Made by a program: the position numbers and the translations under genes | Assembly (NCBI GenBank): GCA_019239425.1 | Contig: JAFAZX010000046.1 | Location: forward strand, 60,499 to 124,498 | Length of the DNA stretch: 64,000 nt | Direction: 5' to 3' | Origin: Acidobacteriota bacterium | GTDB taxonomy: Bacteria; Acidobacteriota; Blastocatellia; Pyrinomonadales; Pyrinomonadaceae | Notes under the pieces: model-generated | Databases searched by the model: none | What the model was told of the DNA's origin: nothing | The model's input: the letters and a program-made list of their open reading frames with translations, nothing else | Shown: positions 53,236-63,594 of the stretch, piece after piece | Position numbering within the stretch: the first letter of the stretch is position 1 | Layout of the letters: each line of letters begins with the position of its first letter

Positions 53236-55011
53236 TTGCTTCGAGGACTCTTCCGCACCAAAAATCTCGACGACATCCTCGCCGCGGCCGGCGGCCCGCA
53301 GTTCTCTCTGAAGCGCACGCTCGGCGCCTTCAACGTGACGCTCTTAGGCATCGGCGCCATCATCGGCGCGGGCATCTTCGCCACCGTCGGCACGGCCGCC
53401 GCGGGCGACCCGGCGCGGCCCGGCGCGGGGCCGAGCCTCATGCTCTCGTTCGTCATCACGGCGGTCGTCTGCGGCTTCACCGCGCTCTGCTACGCCGAGA
53501 TGGCCTCGATGGTGCCCATCTCGGGGTCGGCCTACACCTACTCCTACTCGACCCTGGGCGAGCTGGTGGCGTGGATCATCGGCTGGGACTTGATCATCGA
53601 GTACGCGGTCGGCAACATCGCCGTCGCCATCAGCTGGGCCAACTACTTCCGGACGCTGATGGGGAACCTCGGCATCGACATCCCGAGTTGGCTCGCGACC
53701 GACTACCGCACGGCGATGAAGCTGGCCGAGGCAAACCCTGCCAAGTTCGCCGCCGACTTCGGCGGCGCGCCGCACCTCTTCGGCTACCCGATCATCTTCA
53801 ACCTGCTCGCCGCCGGCATCGTCGCGCTCATCACCGTCGTGCTCGTCTGGGGCATCAAGGAGTCGGCCGAGTTCAACGCCGGCATGGTGGTCATCAAGAT
53901 CATCGTCCTGCTCTTCTTCATCGGCATCGCGCTCTACTACGTCTCCCCTTCGAAGATGACGCAGAACTGGGTGCCGTTCCAGCCGAACGGCTGGCGGGGG
54001 ACGTTCACGGGGGCCGCGCTCGTCTTCTTCGCCTACATCGGCTTCGACGCCGTCTCGACGGTGGCGGAGGAGTGCAAGAACCCCGCGCGCGACCTGCCCA
54101 TCGGCATCATCGCCTCGCTGGTCGTCTGCACCGTCCTCTACGTCATCGTCGGCGCGGTCTTCGCCGGCCTCATCCCCTACCCCGAGCTGGTGCAGAAGCT
54201 GACGACCGAGCAGGCCGAGCCTTTGACGATGGCGCTCGACCACGTCGCGCCGCCGGGGACGACGTGGCCCTCGACCATCGTCGCCTTCGGCTCGGTCATC
54301 GCGCACACGGCGGTGCTGCTCGTCTTCCAGCTGGGTCAGCCGCGCATCTTCTTCTCGATGGCGCGCGACGGGCTGCTCCCCTCGACCTTCGCCAGCGTCC
54401 ACCCGAAATTTAAGACGCCGCACGTGACGACGATCCTCACCGGCGTCTTCGTCGGCGTCTTCGCGGCCTTCGCCTCCATCGACGAGGTCATCGACCTGAC
54501 GAACATCGGGACGCTCTTCGCCTTCATCCTGGTCTGCGTCGGCATCCCCGTCCTGCGGATGAGGGAGCCGGAGCGCGCGCGGCCGTTCCGCGTGCCGCTC
54601 GGGCCGTGGCTTTTGCCGCTGCTCGGCGTCGTCTCCTGCTTCTTCCTCATCTTCTACCTGCCGCCGGCCTCCTGGTGGCGTTTCGTCGGGTGGCTGATGC
54701 TCGGCTTCGCCATCTACGTCTCGTACGGCTACACGCGCAGCTCGGTCGGGGCGAAGCTGGGGCGGCCGAAGCGCACGCCCGCGGCGCTCAAGCTCGCCGG
54801 CGTGGGCTTCCTCGTCGTCGCGGTCGGACTCTTCATCATCCCGCACGACCTCGGCCCGCGCGCCATCTTCGCCGCGGCGCTCGACGCCGCCGCCGACCGG
54901 CACGACCGCGCCGTCTACGGGCTTCTGATGATTCTCGTCGGGCTCGCCGTCGGCGTCGCCGGCACGGTGCTCGGCTCGAAGGGCGGCCCCGCGGGGGACG
55001 CCGAGCGATGA
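53236..55011 (+). CDS. APC-superfamily amino acid permease (cationic amino acid transporter-like)
   Basis: 591 residues from TTG 53236, chosen because GGAGG stands 7 nt upstream; the upstream frame to 53071 encodes repeat translation and is discarded. About 13-14 membrane segments, opening with LGIGAIIGAGIFATVGTAAA, and YAEMASMVPISGSAYTYSYS and FFAYIGFDAVSTVAEECKNP, which are typical of the CAT group. Uptake of basic or neutral amino acids is likely. It overlaps the saccharopine-dehydrogenase-like gene by ATGA, which suggests a lysine link. Confidence 0.93.
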   Translation: MLRGLFRTKNLDDILAAAGGPQFSLKRTLGAFNVTLLGIGAIIGAGIFATVGTAAAGDPARPGAGPSLMLSFVITAVVCGFTALCYAEMASMVPISGSAYTYSYSTLGELVAWIIGWDLIIEYAVGNIAVAISWANYFRTLMGNLGIDIPSWLATDYRTAMKLAEANPAKFAADFGGAPHLFGYPIIFNLLAAGIVALITVVLVWGIKESAEFNAGMVVIKIIVLLFFIGIALYYVSPSKMTQNWVPFQPNGWRGTFTGAALVFFAYIGFDAVSTVAEECKNPARDLPIGIIASLVVCTVLYVIVGAVFAGLIPYPELVQKLTTEQAEPLTMALDHVAPPGTTWPSTIVAFGSVIAHTAVLLVFQLGQPRIFFSMARDGLLPSTFASVHPKFKTPHVTTILTGVFVGVFAAFASIDEVIDLTNIGTLFAFILVCVGIPVLRMREPERARPFRVPLGPWLLPLLGVVSCFFLIFYLPPASWWRFVGWLMLGFAIYVSYGYTRSSVGAKLGRPKRTPAALKLAGVGFLVVAVGLFIIPHDLGPRAIFAAALDAAADRHDRAVYGLLMILVGLAVGVAGTVLGSKGGPAGDAER

Positions 55012-56162
55012 AGGTGCTCGTGCTCGGGGCCGGGCGGATGGGACTCGGCGCGGCCTACGACCTCGCGCACAACTCGGAGGGCGTGGAACTCGTCACGGTC
55101 GCGGACGTGGACGCGGGCCGCGCGCGCGCCGTCGCGGAGACCGTCGGCGACGCGCGCGTGCGGCCCGCGCAGGTCGACGTCGAAGACCGCGCGCGCGTCG
55201 TCGACCTGATGCGCGGCCACGACTCGGCCCTGAGCTGCGTCACGTACTTCCACAACCTTGAGCTTGCGCGCGCGGCCCTTCAGGCAGGCACGCACTTCTG
55301 CGACCTCGGCGGCAACAATACGGTCGTCGATGCCGAGTTAGCTCTGGACGAGGAGGCGCGCGCGGCGGGCGTCAACGTCATCCCCGACTGCGGCCTCGCG
55401 CCCGGCATGGTCTCGGTGCTGGCCGCGCACGGGGCCGCGCGCTTCGAGGAGCTGGACGAGATACACATACGCGTCGGCGGCCTGCCGCAGAATCCGAGGC
55501 CGCCGCTCGACTACCAGATCGTCTTCTCGGTCGAAGGTCTGATCAACGAGTACGTCGAGCGCGCCCGCGTCATCCGCGGGGGGGAGTTAACCGAGGTCGA
55601 GTCTTTGACCGAGGTCGAGTCGCTCGACTTCCCAGAGCCCTTCGGCCGCATGGAGGCATTCCAGACCTCGGGCGGCACCTCGACGCTGCCCGAGACGTTT
55701 CTCGGCAAGGTCAGGGAGCTCGACTACAAGACCATCCGCTACCCCGGACACTGCGAGCGCTTCAAGCTCCTCGTCAGTCTCGGCCTCGCTTCGAGCGAGG
55801 CGGTCGAGGCCGGCGGCGTCTCCGTCGCGCCGCGCAGGCTTCTCTGCGAGCTGCTCAACCGCCACCTGCCCTCGGACGAGCCCGACCTCGTCTTCATCCG
55901 CCTGGAGTTCGCGGGACGACTCAAGGGCCGGGGCGAGACGCGTCTGCGCTACGACATCATCGACCGCTTCGACCCCGACACCGGCCTCTCGGCGATGCAG
56001 CGCACCACGGCCTTCCCGGCCTCGGTCGTCGCGCAGATGATGGCCCGAGGACTTACGTCGCGCCGCGGCGCAGTCCCGCAGGAGCGTTGCCTCCCGGCGG
56101 GCGCCTTCGTCGCCGAACTCGCACGCCGCCGAATAAGGATTGAAGAAAGCTTCGTCGCCTGA
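55008..56162 (+). CDS. Saccharopine dehydrogenase-like oxidoreductase
   Basis: 384 residues, ATG overlapping the permease stop. N-terminal Rossmann motif VLVLGAGRMGLGAAYDLA, then CVTYFHNLELARAALQAGTH and FCDLGGNN, VIPDCGLAPGMVSVLAAHGA, as in saccharopine/lysine 2-oxoglutarate-forming dehydrogenases. It likely acts on lysine-derived or related amino acids taken up by the linked permease. An 18-bp tandem duplication (LTEVES twice, near residue 198) is an oddity in a surface region. Saccharopine itself as substrate is not proven. Confidence 0.9.
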   Translation: MKVLVLGAGRMGLGAAYDLAHNSEGVELVTVADVDAGRARAVAETVGDARVRPAQVDVEDRARVVDLMRGHDSALSCVTYFHNLELARAALQAGTHFCDLGGNNTVVDAELALDEEARAAGVNVIPDCGLAPGMVSVLAAHGAARFEELDEIHIRVGGLPQNPRPPLDYQIVFSVEGLINEYVERARVIRGGELTEVESLTEVESLDFPEPFGRMEAFQTSGGTSTLPETFLGKVRELDYKTIRYPGHCERFKLLVSLGLASSEAVEAGGVSVAPRRLLCELLNRHLPSDEPDLVFIRLEFAGRLKGRGETRLRYDIIDRFDPDTGLSAMQRTTAFPASVVAQMMARGLTSRRGAVPQERCLPAGAFVAELARRRIRIEESFVA

Positions 56163-56174
56163 ACTCGGAACTTC

Positions 56175-56204
56175 ATTTGAAATTTCAGATCTGAAATTTC
56201 AAAT
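56175..56204. repeat. Perfect 30-bp AT-rich palindrome between convergent genes
   Basis: Self-complementary sequence of ATTTGAAATTTC words centred on AGATCT. It encodes the last residues (DLKFQI) of the membrane ATPase gene. Confidence 0.9.
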
Positions 56205-58479
56205 CCCTGGAGGCGACCCAGCGCCGCATCATCTCGACGGCGAAGTCTCCGTCCGTTCCTATCACGTCGTGCTCGCGCAGCCAGGCGCGCGCCGCGGGGA
56301 AGTCGGGCGGCGTCTCGCCCGCGGCCAGCGCGCGGAGTACGGCCTGACCCTCCTTCCCTGCGTCGCCCCACACGTTGACGAAGTAGGCGTCGCCGCTCAC
56401 GAGCGCGCGCCCGACCGCCTCCTCCACGTCCGCCGCCGACGCCTCGCGCCGCTGCGCCTCGTTCATCAACTGCACCAGCTCGAAGGCGACGGCCTGCGTC
56501 AGGAACGGGTGACAGTTCGTCGCCGCCACCAGGGCGTCGAGCGCCCCCGCGGCGTACGTCATGTCGAACTCCGGGATCGGCTTTGTCAACAGCAGTTCCA
56601 CGTCCTCGCGATTCAGAAAACTAACGCGCATCCGCCGCGCGCTGATGAAGCGGTCAGTCCACGCCGGCCCCAACTCCTGAAACGTGTGCGCCCCCGTGAA
56701 CATCAAGACCACCCGCGGCCTGTGCTGGAACGTGTGCCGCAGAGAGTCTAAGAACGGCGCGCCCCACCCCGCCGCGAGCGCCGCCTGCAAACGCTCGTAC
56801 TCGTCCAGACACAAGAGCGCCCGCATCCCCTTCGGCATCGCCTTCTCAACTTTCTCCAACCACTCGTCGAAGACCGCGTAAGGCTCCCGCGCGAGTTGCT
56901 GTGCCTTCAACTCCTCGACCGCCACGCGCCGCCTCCGCAACCCCTCGCTCAACGCCCTCGACAGATACCGCAGCAGCGTCGCCTCGCTCCCCGTCACCGC
57001 CGGGTTCTGACAGTCAACAATGGCCGGCGCGAAGTCCGGCCCCAACAGCCTCGGCAGTTGGTTCAAGATACTCGTCTTCCCCATCCGCCTTGGCCCCTGC
57101 AACAGAAGCGTCGGCGCCTGCGCCGCTCCCAACAGACTCGCCTCAATCTGCCTCACCACATCCCGCCGCCCCGTAAACACATTGTCCTCCGAGTCGCCGA
57201 CCGGCGGCCCGAAGATGAAGGGATTCGGAATCTCGCGCACCGCCGCAGGTAGGGCTTTGACCCACTCGTTCTCCCTGTCGAGCAGACGGCGCCACTCGTT
57301 CGCCGTTTGCAGCAGACGTAGCGCGTATGGCCCACGCGCGGCGACCAAACTGCGCCGCAACGACTCCGCCTCCGCGACTGCCCGCCCCAGCGCCTCGCCT
57401 CTCCGGTATGGGCTGCTCAACGTAAAGTACTGCCCCACGTGCTGCGCCGTGCGGTCGAAGCGCGGCAGAGCCGCCTCTAACTCGCTGGGTAAGTTGACGG
57501 GCGCGTCCGTCGTCCAGCCCAGTCGCTCAGCGATGTTAGACATCCTCATCAGCGAGTCGGCTCGCAGGTCATCAAGAGCCACCTCCACCAGCGCGGCCCG
57601 CGCGGCGCGGCGTTGCAGAGGGCGCTGGGCAGCGACGAAGGATATCTGCCTGAACCCCTCCTCCCTATCCTGCCGCACAAGCCGCGTCAGCAGCCCGCCA
57701 GCGAAAGGCAGCGGTAGCCAGATTATTTCGTCCCAGACGACCGGACACCAGCGCCACGCCCGTCGCGCCCCGCCGGGCCACAACCACCCTATGCAGCCGG
57801 TAACGGCGGCGAGCACGACATCAAAAAGGTAAGTGATCAGACGGGAATACATCACCGCATATGCCGCCGCGAACGCCACGCCGCTCAGCACGGCACCCAT
57901 GAGACCGTCTGCCAAAGCGCCCAACGCGATTCCGAACAGGATGTAGATCGGCCCGATGCGCACCTTGCTTCCCACGCCGTCGGGCAACTGATCGGCGACA
58001 CCGTACCCGGCACCGTGCCCGGCACAGAGCGCCACGGTGAATGCCAGCCCGAACTCCCCGTAGGCGACGACAGTTGGTGCCACGCCGCCCAGCACACCGA
58101 CTATCACACCGACCCCCACGCCGACCGCCACGCCGTGCGCCAAGGTGCCGTAAGCGGCTCCCAGGCTGGCCATAAGGCCGAACGTTACTCCGTGCCACGC
58201 TCCGAACCAGCTAAAAGGTATTTCGTATGCTTCACAGGCGAGCGAGACAATGTAATCTCCTAAGAGGGTCAGAACGATTATCCCGGGCATCAGCTTCACC
58301 AGCTTTCGGACGCGTTGGGTGGGCGTCAGCAGCGGCAGGTGGAGACCCTCGACTTCCCGCGTGTACTGGGTCGGCTGAAAAAAGATGAGGTAGAACACGC
58401 GGAGCAACCAGCGAAGATACTTTTTCACAATGAAGGTGCGGTAGCGCGTGCGAAGTGACCAGCGAAGATACTTTTTCAT
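56185..58479 (-). CDS. Polytopic membrane protein with C-terminal STAND/AAA-type ATPase domain
   Basis: 764 residues. Residues 60-245 contain about six hydrophobic segments, one a Gly/Val run (VAVGVGVGVIVGVLGGVAPT). Then a cytosolic part leads to the ATPase: NVFTGRRDVVRQIEASLLG, Walker A LLQGPRRMGKTSILNQL (about residue 465), Walker B RALLCLDEYERL (about 560), and a helical lid. This resembles ATPase_2/AAA_16 STAND-like NTPases and is related to the ATPase half of the upstream cyclase gene. N-terminus: KKYLRW occurs twice because of a 51-bp duplication, so ATG 58479 or GTG 58428 may be used. C-terminal DLKFQI derives from a repeat. Confidence 0.8.
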   Translation of the reverse strand: MKKYLRWSLRTRYRTFIVKKYLRWLLRVFYLIFFQPTQYTREVEGLHLPLLTPTQRVRKLVKLMPGIIVLTLLGDYIVSLACEAYEIPFSWFGAWHGVTFGLMASLGAAYGTLAHGVAVGVGVGVIVGVLGGVAPTVVAYGEFGLAFTVALCAGHGAGYGVADQLPDGVGSKVRIGPIYILFGIALGALADGLMGAVLSGVAFAAAYAVMYSRLITYLFDVVLAAVTGCIGWLWPGGARRAWRWCPVVWDEIIWLPLPFAGGLLTRLVRQDREEGFRQISFVAAQRPLQRRAARAALVEVALDDLRADSLMRMSNIAERLGWTTDAPVNLPSELEAALPRFDRTAQHVGQYFTLSSPYRRGEALGRAVAEAESLRRSLVAARGPYALRLLQTANEWRRLLDRENEWVKALPAAVREIPNPFIFGPPVGDSEDNVFTGRRDVVRQIEASLLGAAQAPTLLLQGPRRMGKTSILNQLPRLLGPDFAPAIVDCQNPAVTGSEATLLRYLSRALSEGLRRRRVAVEELKAQQLAREPYAVFDEWLEKVEKAMPKGMRALLCLDEYERLQAALAAGWGAPFLDSLRHTFQHRPRVVLMFTGAHTFQELGPAWTDRFISARRMRVSFLNREDVELLLTKPIPEFDMTYAAGALDALVAATNCHPFLTQAVAFELVQLMNEAQRREASAADVEEAVGRALVSGDAYFVNVWGDAGKEGQAVLRALAAGETPPDFPAARAWLREHDVIGTDGDFAVEMMRRWVASRDLKFQI

Positions 58480-58484
58480 AATGA
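58407..58484. repeat. 51-bp-period direct duplication covering the start codon
   Basis: ACCAGCGAAGATACTTTTTC followed by A[CT]AATGA occurs at 58407-58433 and 58458-58484 (plus-strand). Each copy places an ATG/GTG start and KKYLRW codons, 17 codons apart. Confidence 0.85.
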
Positions 58485-58491
58485 GGCCGCA

Positions 58492-59829
58492 TCAAAATCC
58501 GCCGGGCAGATGTTCGTTCATGTCGTCCGAAGTACGGCGCAGGGCGGTGGCAAGGCCGTCGCCGTCCTGTTGCGCTTCTAGCACGTGGAAGCATGACACC
58601 TGGAGAGCGAGTGGATGATATTTGTTGGAGTCTTTCCCTCTGGCAGAGTCGAGGATGGCGGCGCGCTCTTCCGTGTTGAAGGGCGGGATGCCGGGGCGGT
58701 AGTGGTTGAGGAAGTCTTGGGCGTCTTCGCGCGCGAAGGGGCCGAGGCGGCGGAGGGGGAAGGTGTTGTAGAAGGGGGAGGTCGGGTCGTTGGTGTCTGT
58801 AAGTTCGTGGAGCTGGCGCTGCGAGGCGGTGACGATGGAGAGGCCGCGTTGGCCGCAGGCGCGGAGCGTCATGAAGAAGTCCTGGGTGAACTCGTCGCGG
58901 TGAGTTCTTAAGTGCTCGAAATCGTCGAGGCAGAGGATGGGGCGGCGGCCGTCAGTCAACATCTGCTCGGCGCGCTCGGCGAAGTCGGCGAGGTTGGCGG
59001 GCGCGGGCGTCCAGCCGAAGCCGCGGGCGGCGAGCGCGAGCCAACCCGAGAGCGTGTAGCAGCGCGGGTCTTGCAGGTCGAGGTAGGCGACGGTGGCGGA
59101 CGGCTCCCACTCGGCGGCGCTGTGTTCGACGTGGAGGAGGAGGGAGGTTTTGCCGATGCGGCGCGGGCCGACGATCTGGCAGTTCTGCCGGCCGTGAAGG
59201 TATGCCCGAAGCAACCTCTGCTCCTTCTCGCGGTCGAAGAAGTCTTCCGGGTTCGTGATGCCTGCGCGCCAGATGAAGGGGTTGGGCGCGGACTCGACCG
59301 GCCCGAGCCACTCGGTCAGACGATAGATGTTGACTTGAGCATCGACGCCCTTCAGTTTCTCCGGCTCGACCTCCACCTTTTCCACATGAGCCTCGCGCGG
59401 GTTGAGTTCGCGCGCGACCTTCTCGGTGAAGTAGACCTCGCCCGCGGGGCATGCGTTGCAAACCCGTGCGGCGAGGTTCGCGGTGTTGCCGCGCAGGTCG
59501 CCGTCGGCGAGGACGACAGCCTCGCCGAAGTCTATGCCGACGTGGAGTTCGAAGCGGAGGCGCTCGTTCGACTGCGCCCCGTTCCGCTCGGCGACGCGCC
59601 TCTGCAAAAGATGTCCGCAGCGCACGGCGTCGGAGCAGGCGGAGAAGACGATGAGGTGGCCGTCGCCGGTGTCTTTCAGAATGGTGCCGCGGCAGCGCTT
59701 GACCACTTCGGCCGTGAGGTCGTCCTGCGCGCGCGCGACCTGTTTGATCTCGGCCGGCGTGCGCAGGGCCATGTTCCGTGTGGAACCGACTTGGTCGGTG
59801 AACATGACGACCTTCAGTTGGGTGGACAT
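58492..59829 (-). CDS. Class III nucleotide cyclase fused to a STAND/AAA-type ATPase
   Basis: 445 residues, GGAGG upstream. Residues 1-165 are a class III adenylate/guanylate cyclase domain with all catalytic positions: metal Asp12 (FTDQVGS) and Asp56 (KDTGDG), purine-site Lys52 and Asp111, transition-state Asn118 and Arg122 (NTANLAARV). Lys plus Asp predicts ATP as substrate. Residues 190-445 are an ATPase: FFDREKEQRLLRAYLHG, Walker A IVGPRRIGKTSLLLH (about 225), Walker B PILCLDDFEHL (about 300). Its TGA is 12 nt before the membrane ATPase gene, so the two form an operon. Probably a signalling or defence device (inference). Confidence 0.88.
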   Translation of the reverse strand: MSTQLKVVMFTDQVGSTRNMALRTPAEIKQVARAQDDLTAEVVKRCRGTILKDTGDGHLIVFSACSDAVRCGHLLQRRVAERNGAQSNERLRFELHVGIDFGEAVVLADGDLRGNTANLAARVCNACPAGEVYFTEKVARELNPREAHVEKVEVEPEKLKGVDAQVNIYRLTEWLGPVESAPNPFIWRAGITNPEDFFDREKEQRLLRAYLHGRQNCQIVGPRRIGKTSLLLHVEHSAAEWEPSATVAYLDLQDPRCYTLSGWLALAARGFGWTPAPANLADFAERAEQMLTDGRRPILCLDDFEHLRTHRDEFTQDFFMTLRACGQRGLSIVTASQRQLHELTDTNDPTSPFYNTFPLRRLGPFAREDAQDFLNHYRPGIPPFNTEERAAILDSARGKDSNKYHPLALQVSCFHVLEAQQDGDGLATALRRTSDDMNEHLPGGF

Positions 59830-59965
59830 CCCTTTCCTCCGTTGACGTTGAGCAGGTGAGGAGCCAAAAAAAGCGGCTCGGCCGGCGGTCTCTCGCGCGT
59901 GAGATGGTTTATCGTCGGCCGCGGCGGGTTGTCAACGTTTTTCTGCGGCGCGGCGCGGTCTGTCG

Positions 59966-59971
59966 TATAAT
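59966..59971 (+). promoter_or_regulatory. Possible -10 element upstream of cstA
   Basis: TATAAT 54 bp before the cstA start, with no convincing -35 at the expected distance. Confidence 0.4.
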
Positions 59972-60024
59972 CTCGCCGCTCCCGCAACGTCCCGCATCCG
60001 CCCAGCGGAGGAACTGAAAAACAG

Positions 60025-61893
<1,869 letters not shown>

Positions 61894-61927
61894 GTCTCAA
61901 CTTGAAGGTCACTTGCCCACTCACGAT

Positions 61928-63313
61928 ATGAACCTCAGACTCCGCACCCGCGCGCCACGGCTGGCGCACGCACTCCTCCTCCTCTTCGCCGCCGCGCCCG
62001 CCCTGCCCGCGCAGGAGGCGTCGAAGCCGGCCGCGCCGCGCCTCGTCGCCTCGCTCGAAGGTTACGCGGGGCCTTCGCTCATAAACGGCCGGCCCGCCCT
62101 CGCCGCCTTCAGCCCCGACGGCCGCCTGCTCGCGCTGAGCGGCGAGAACCGCACGGTCAGGCTCCACGAGGCCGCGACGGGCAAGCTGCTCCTGACGCTC
62201 GCGCCCGAGAAGGGCGAGGGCTTCAACGGCTTCGCCTTCCTCCAGGACTCGCGCGTGGGCGCGACGCGCAACATGCCCGACCGCTCCGTCACCCTCTGGG
62301 ACTTGACGACGGGCAGGGCGCTCACCAAATTCGCCGCGCGCGAGCACAGCCTCGAGACGAAGCTCAAGGCGACGAGCGTCCCCTCGCAGGAGTACGTCGG
62401 CGTCCCCTTCAGCCCCGACGGCCGTGTGCTCCTGACCGAGCGCGAGGACGACGTGGTCGTCGCTTGGGACGCCGCGACGGGCAAAGAGCTGCTGACCTTC
62501 GACCACAAGACCGAGACGAACATGGCGAAGGACGCACTCGCCATGCTCTTCGGCACGCCCCTGCCGCTGATGATGTCGGCCGCCTACAGCCCCGAAGGCT
62601 CGCGCGTCGTCACCGCGAACGGCGACAAGACGCCGAAGCTCTGGGACGCCGCGACGGGCCGTCTCGTCGCGGCGCTCGCGAGCGGGGGCGAGCGCGTCTA
62701 CGCCGCCGCCTTCCTCCCGGCCGCGCGCGCCGTCCTGACCGCGGGCTTCTACGGCGAGGTCGACCTCTGGGACGCGGAGACCGGCGCGCACCGCGCGCAG
62801 CTCCTGCGCAAGCGCGGCAAGCGCAACTACGTCGTGACCGTCGAGCGCGACGGCGGCCCCGTCGCCTTCAGCCGCGACGGCCGGCTGGTCGCCGCGCACG
62901 TCGAGGACGAGCGCAATGACGAGTTCAAAATCTGGGACGCGTCGGACGGCCACGTCCTGGCGACCGTCTCGAAGAATAAATCACGCCTCTTCGCCTTCAG
63001 CCCCGACGGCCGCACGCTCGCCTCCGCGGGCGGCGACCGCGAAGCGGCGGCGAGACTCTGGGACGCGCAGACGGGGCGGCCCAAAGTCTCGCTCGCGAAG
63101 ACCTCCGACGACGCGCGCACGCTGCTCTTCAGCCCCGACGGCCGCCTCCTCGTCACGACGAACGACAAGGGCGTGTGGCTCTGGGACGCCGAGACCGGCG
63201 CGCTCGGCTCGGCGCTCGACCGCTCGCGCGCCCCCGCCCGCTTCAGCCCCGACGGCCGCCTCCTCGTCACCGGCGGCACCGACAAGACCGCGTACCTCTA
63301 CGAACTGAAATAA
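61928..63313 (+). CDS. Exported WD40-repeat protein
   Basis: About 461 residues from ATG 61928; signal peptide APRLAHALLLLFAAAPALPA. The mature protein is a WD40 propeller with repeated FSPDGR...LLT blades and WDAATG/WDAETG ends. Five blades carry nearly identical DNA (CTTCAGCCCCGACGGCCG), near 62109, 62409, 62996, 63127 and 63240, which suggests recent blade duplication or gene conversion. No enzyme motif; a periplasmic interaction platform is likely. Confidence 0.88.
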   Translation: MNLRLRTRAPRLAHALLLLFAAAPALPAQEASKPAAPRLVASLEGYAGPSLINGRPALAAFSPDGRLLALSGENRTVRLHEAATGKLLLTLAPEKGEGFNGFAFLQDSRVGATRNMPDRSVTLWDLTTGRALTKFAAREHSLETKLKATSVPSQEYVGVPFSPDGRVLLTEREDDVVVAWDAATGKELLTFDHKTETNMAKDALAMLFGTPLPLMMSAAYSPEGSRVVTANGDKTPKLWDAATGRLVAALASGGERVYAAAFLPAARAVLTAGFYGEVDLWDAETGAHRAQLLRKRGKRNYVVTVERDGGPVAFSRDGRLVAAHVEDERNDEFKIWDASDGHVLATVSKNKSRLFAFSPDGRTLASAGGDREAAARLWDAQTGRPKVSLAKTSDDARTLLFSPDGRLLVTTNDKGVWLWDAETGALGSALDRSRAPARFSPDGRLLVTGGTDKTAYLYELK

Positions 63314-63381
63314 GGAATGAGGAGTGATGAATGATGAATCTCGCCCCGCGGCCGTATTCATCACTCCTCATTCATCATTCC
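63313..63381. repeat. Inverted repeat of ATGATGA-type heptamers with shuffled order
   Basis: Left arm 63314-63339 and right arm 63356-63381 contain the same words (ATGAGG, AGTGATG, AATGATG) but in different order, so they pair only in part. It starts right at the WD40 gene's TAA. Confidence 0.82.
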
Positions 63382-63395
63382 CCCCTGTTCCGTCT

Positions 63396-63424
63396 TTGAA
63401 CTTTCCGGCTTTTTCGGCGATAAT
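63396..63424 (+). promoter_or_regulatory. Sigma-70-type promoter for hppA
   Basis: TTGAAC (63396-63401), 17-bp spacer, GATAAT (63419-63424). This gives an estimated leader of about 165 nt. Confidence 0.7.
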
Positions 63425-63530
63425 GCCCCTCTTTTAGCGAGACCAAAGAACGGGTCTGTGCGAACAAGGAGCACCTCCTCCCGTGCGGCTGTCGGAGTCG
63501 GACGCGCGCGTGCTGCACAAGGCCGGCCTC

Positions 63531-63549
63531 CGCCCCCGGGGGCGTTTTT
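63531..63549 (+). terminator. Intrinsic terminator inside the hppA leader (candidate attenuator)
   Basis: CGCCCCCGGGGGCG followed by TTTTT: a GC-rich hairpin with a U tract, 46 nt upstream of the start codon and downstream of the promoter. Confidence 0.7.
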
Positions 63550-63594
63550 CACTCGCCATATTTCAGACGACAAACAGGAAAGGAATCGTTCAAC

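Noticed and set aside
53344..54903. Long minus-strand open frame opposite the APC permease
   Set aside because: Composition is Arg/Asp/Glu/Gly/Val noise typical of the antisense of GC-rich membrane genes; no leader or motif.
54606..55007. Upstream extension of the saccharopine dehydrogenase-like gene
   Set aside because: It overlaps the permease C-terminus; ATG 55008 overlaps the permease stop and starts the Rossmann motif.
56185..59829. Calling the cyclase-ATPase pair a Pycsar system
   Set aside because: No cyclic-nucleotide-binding effector domain is present; only the cyclase-plus-membrane logic is similar.
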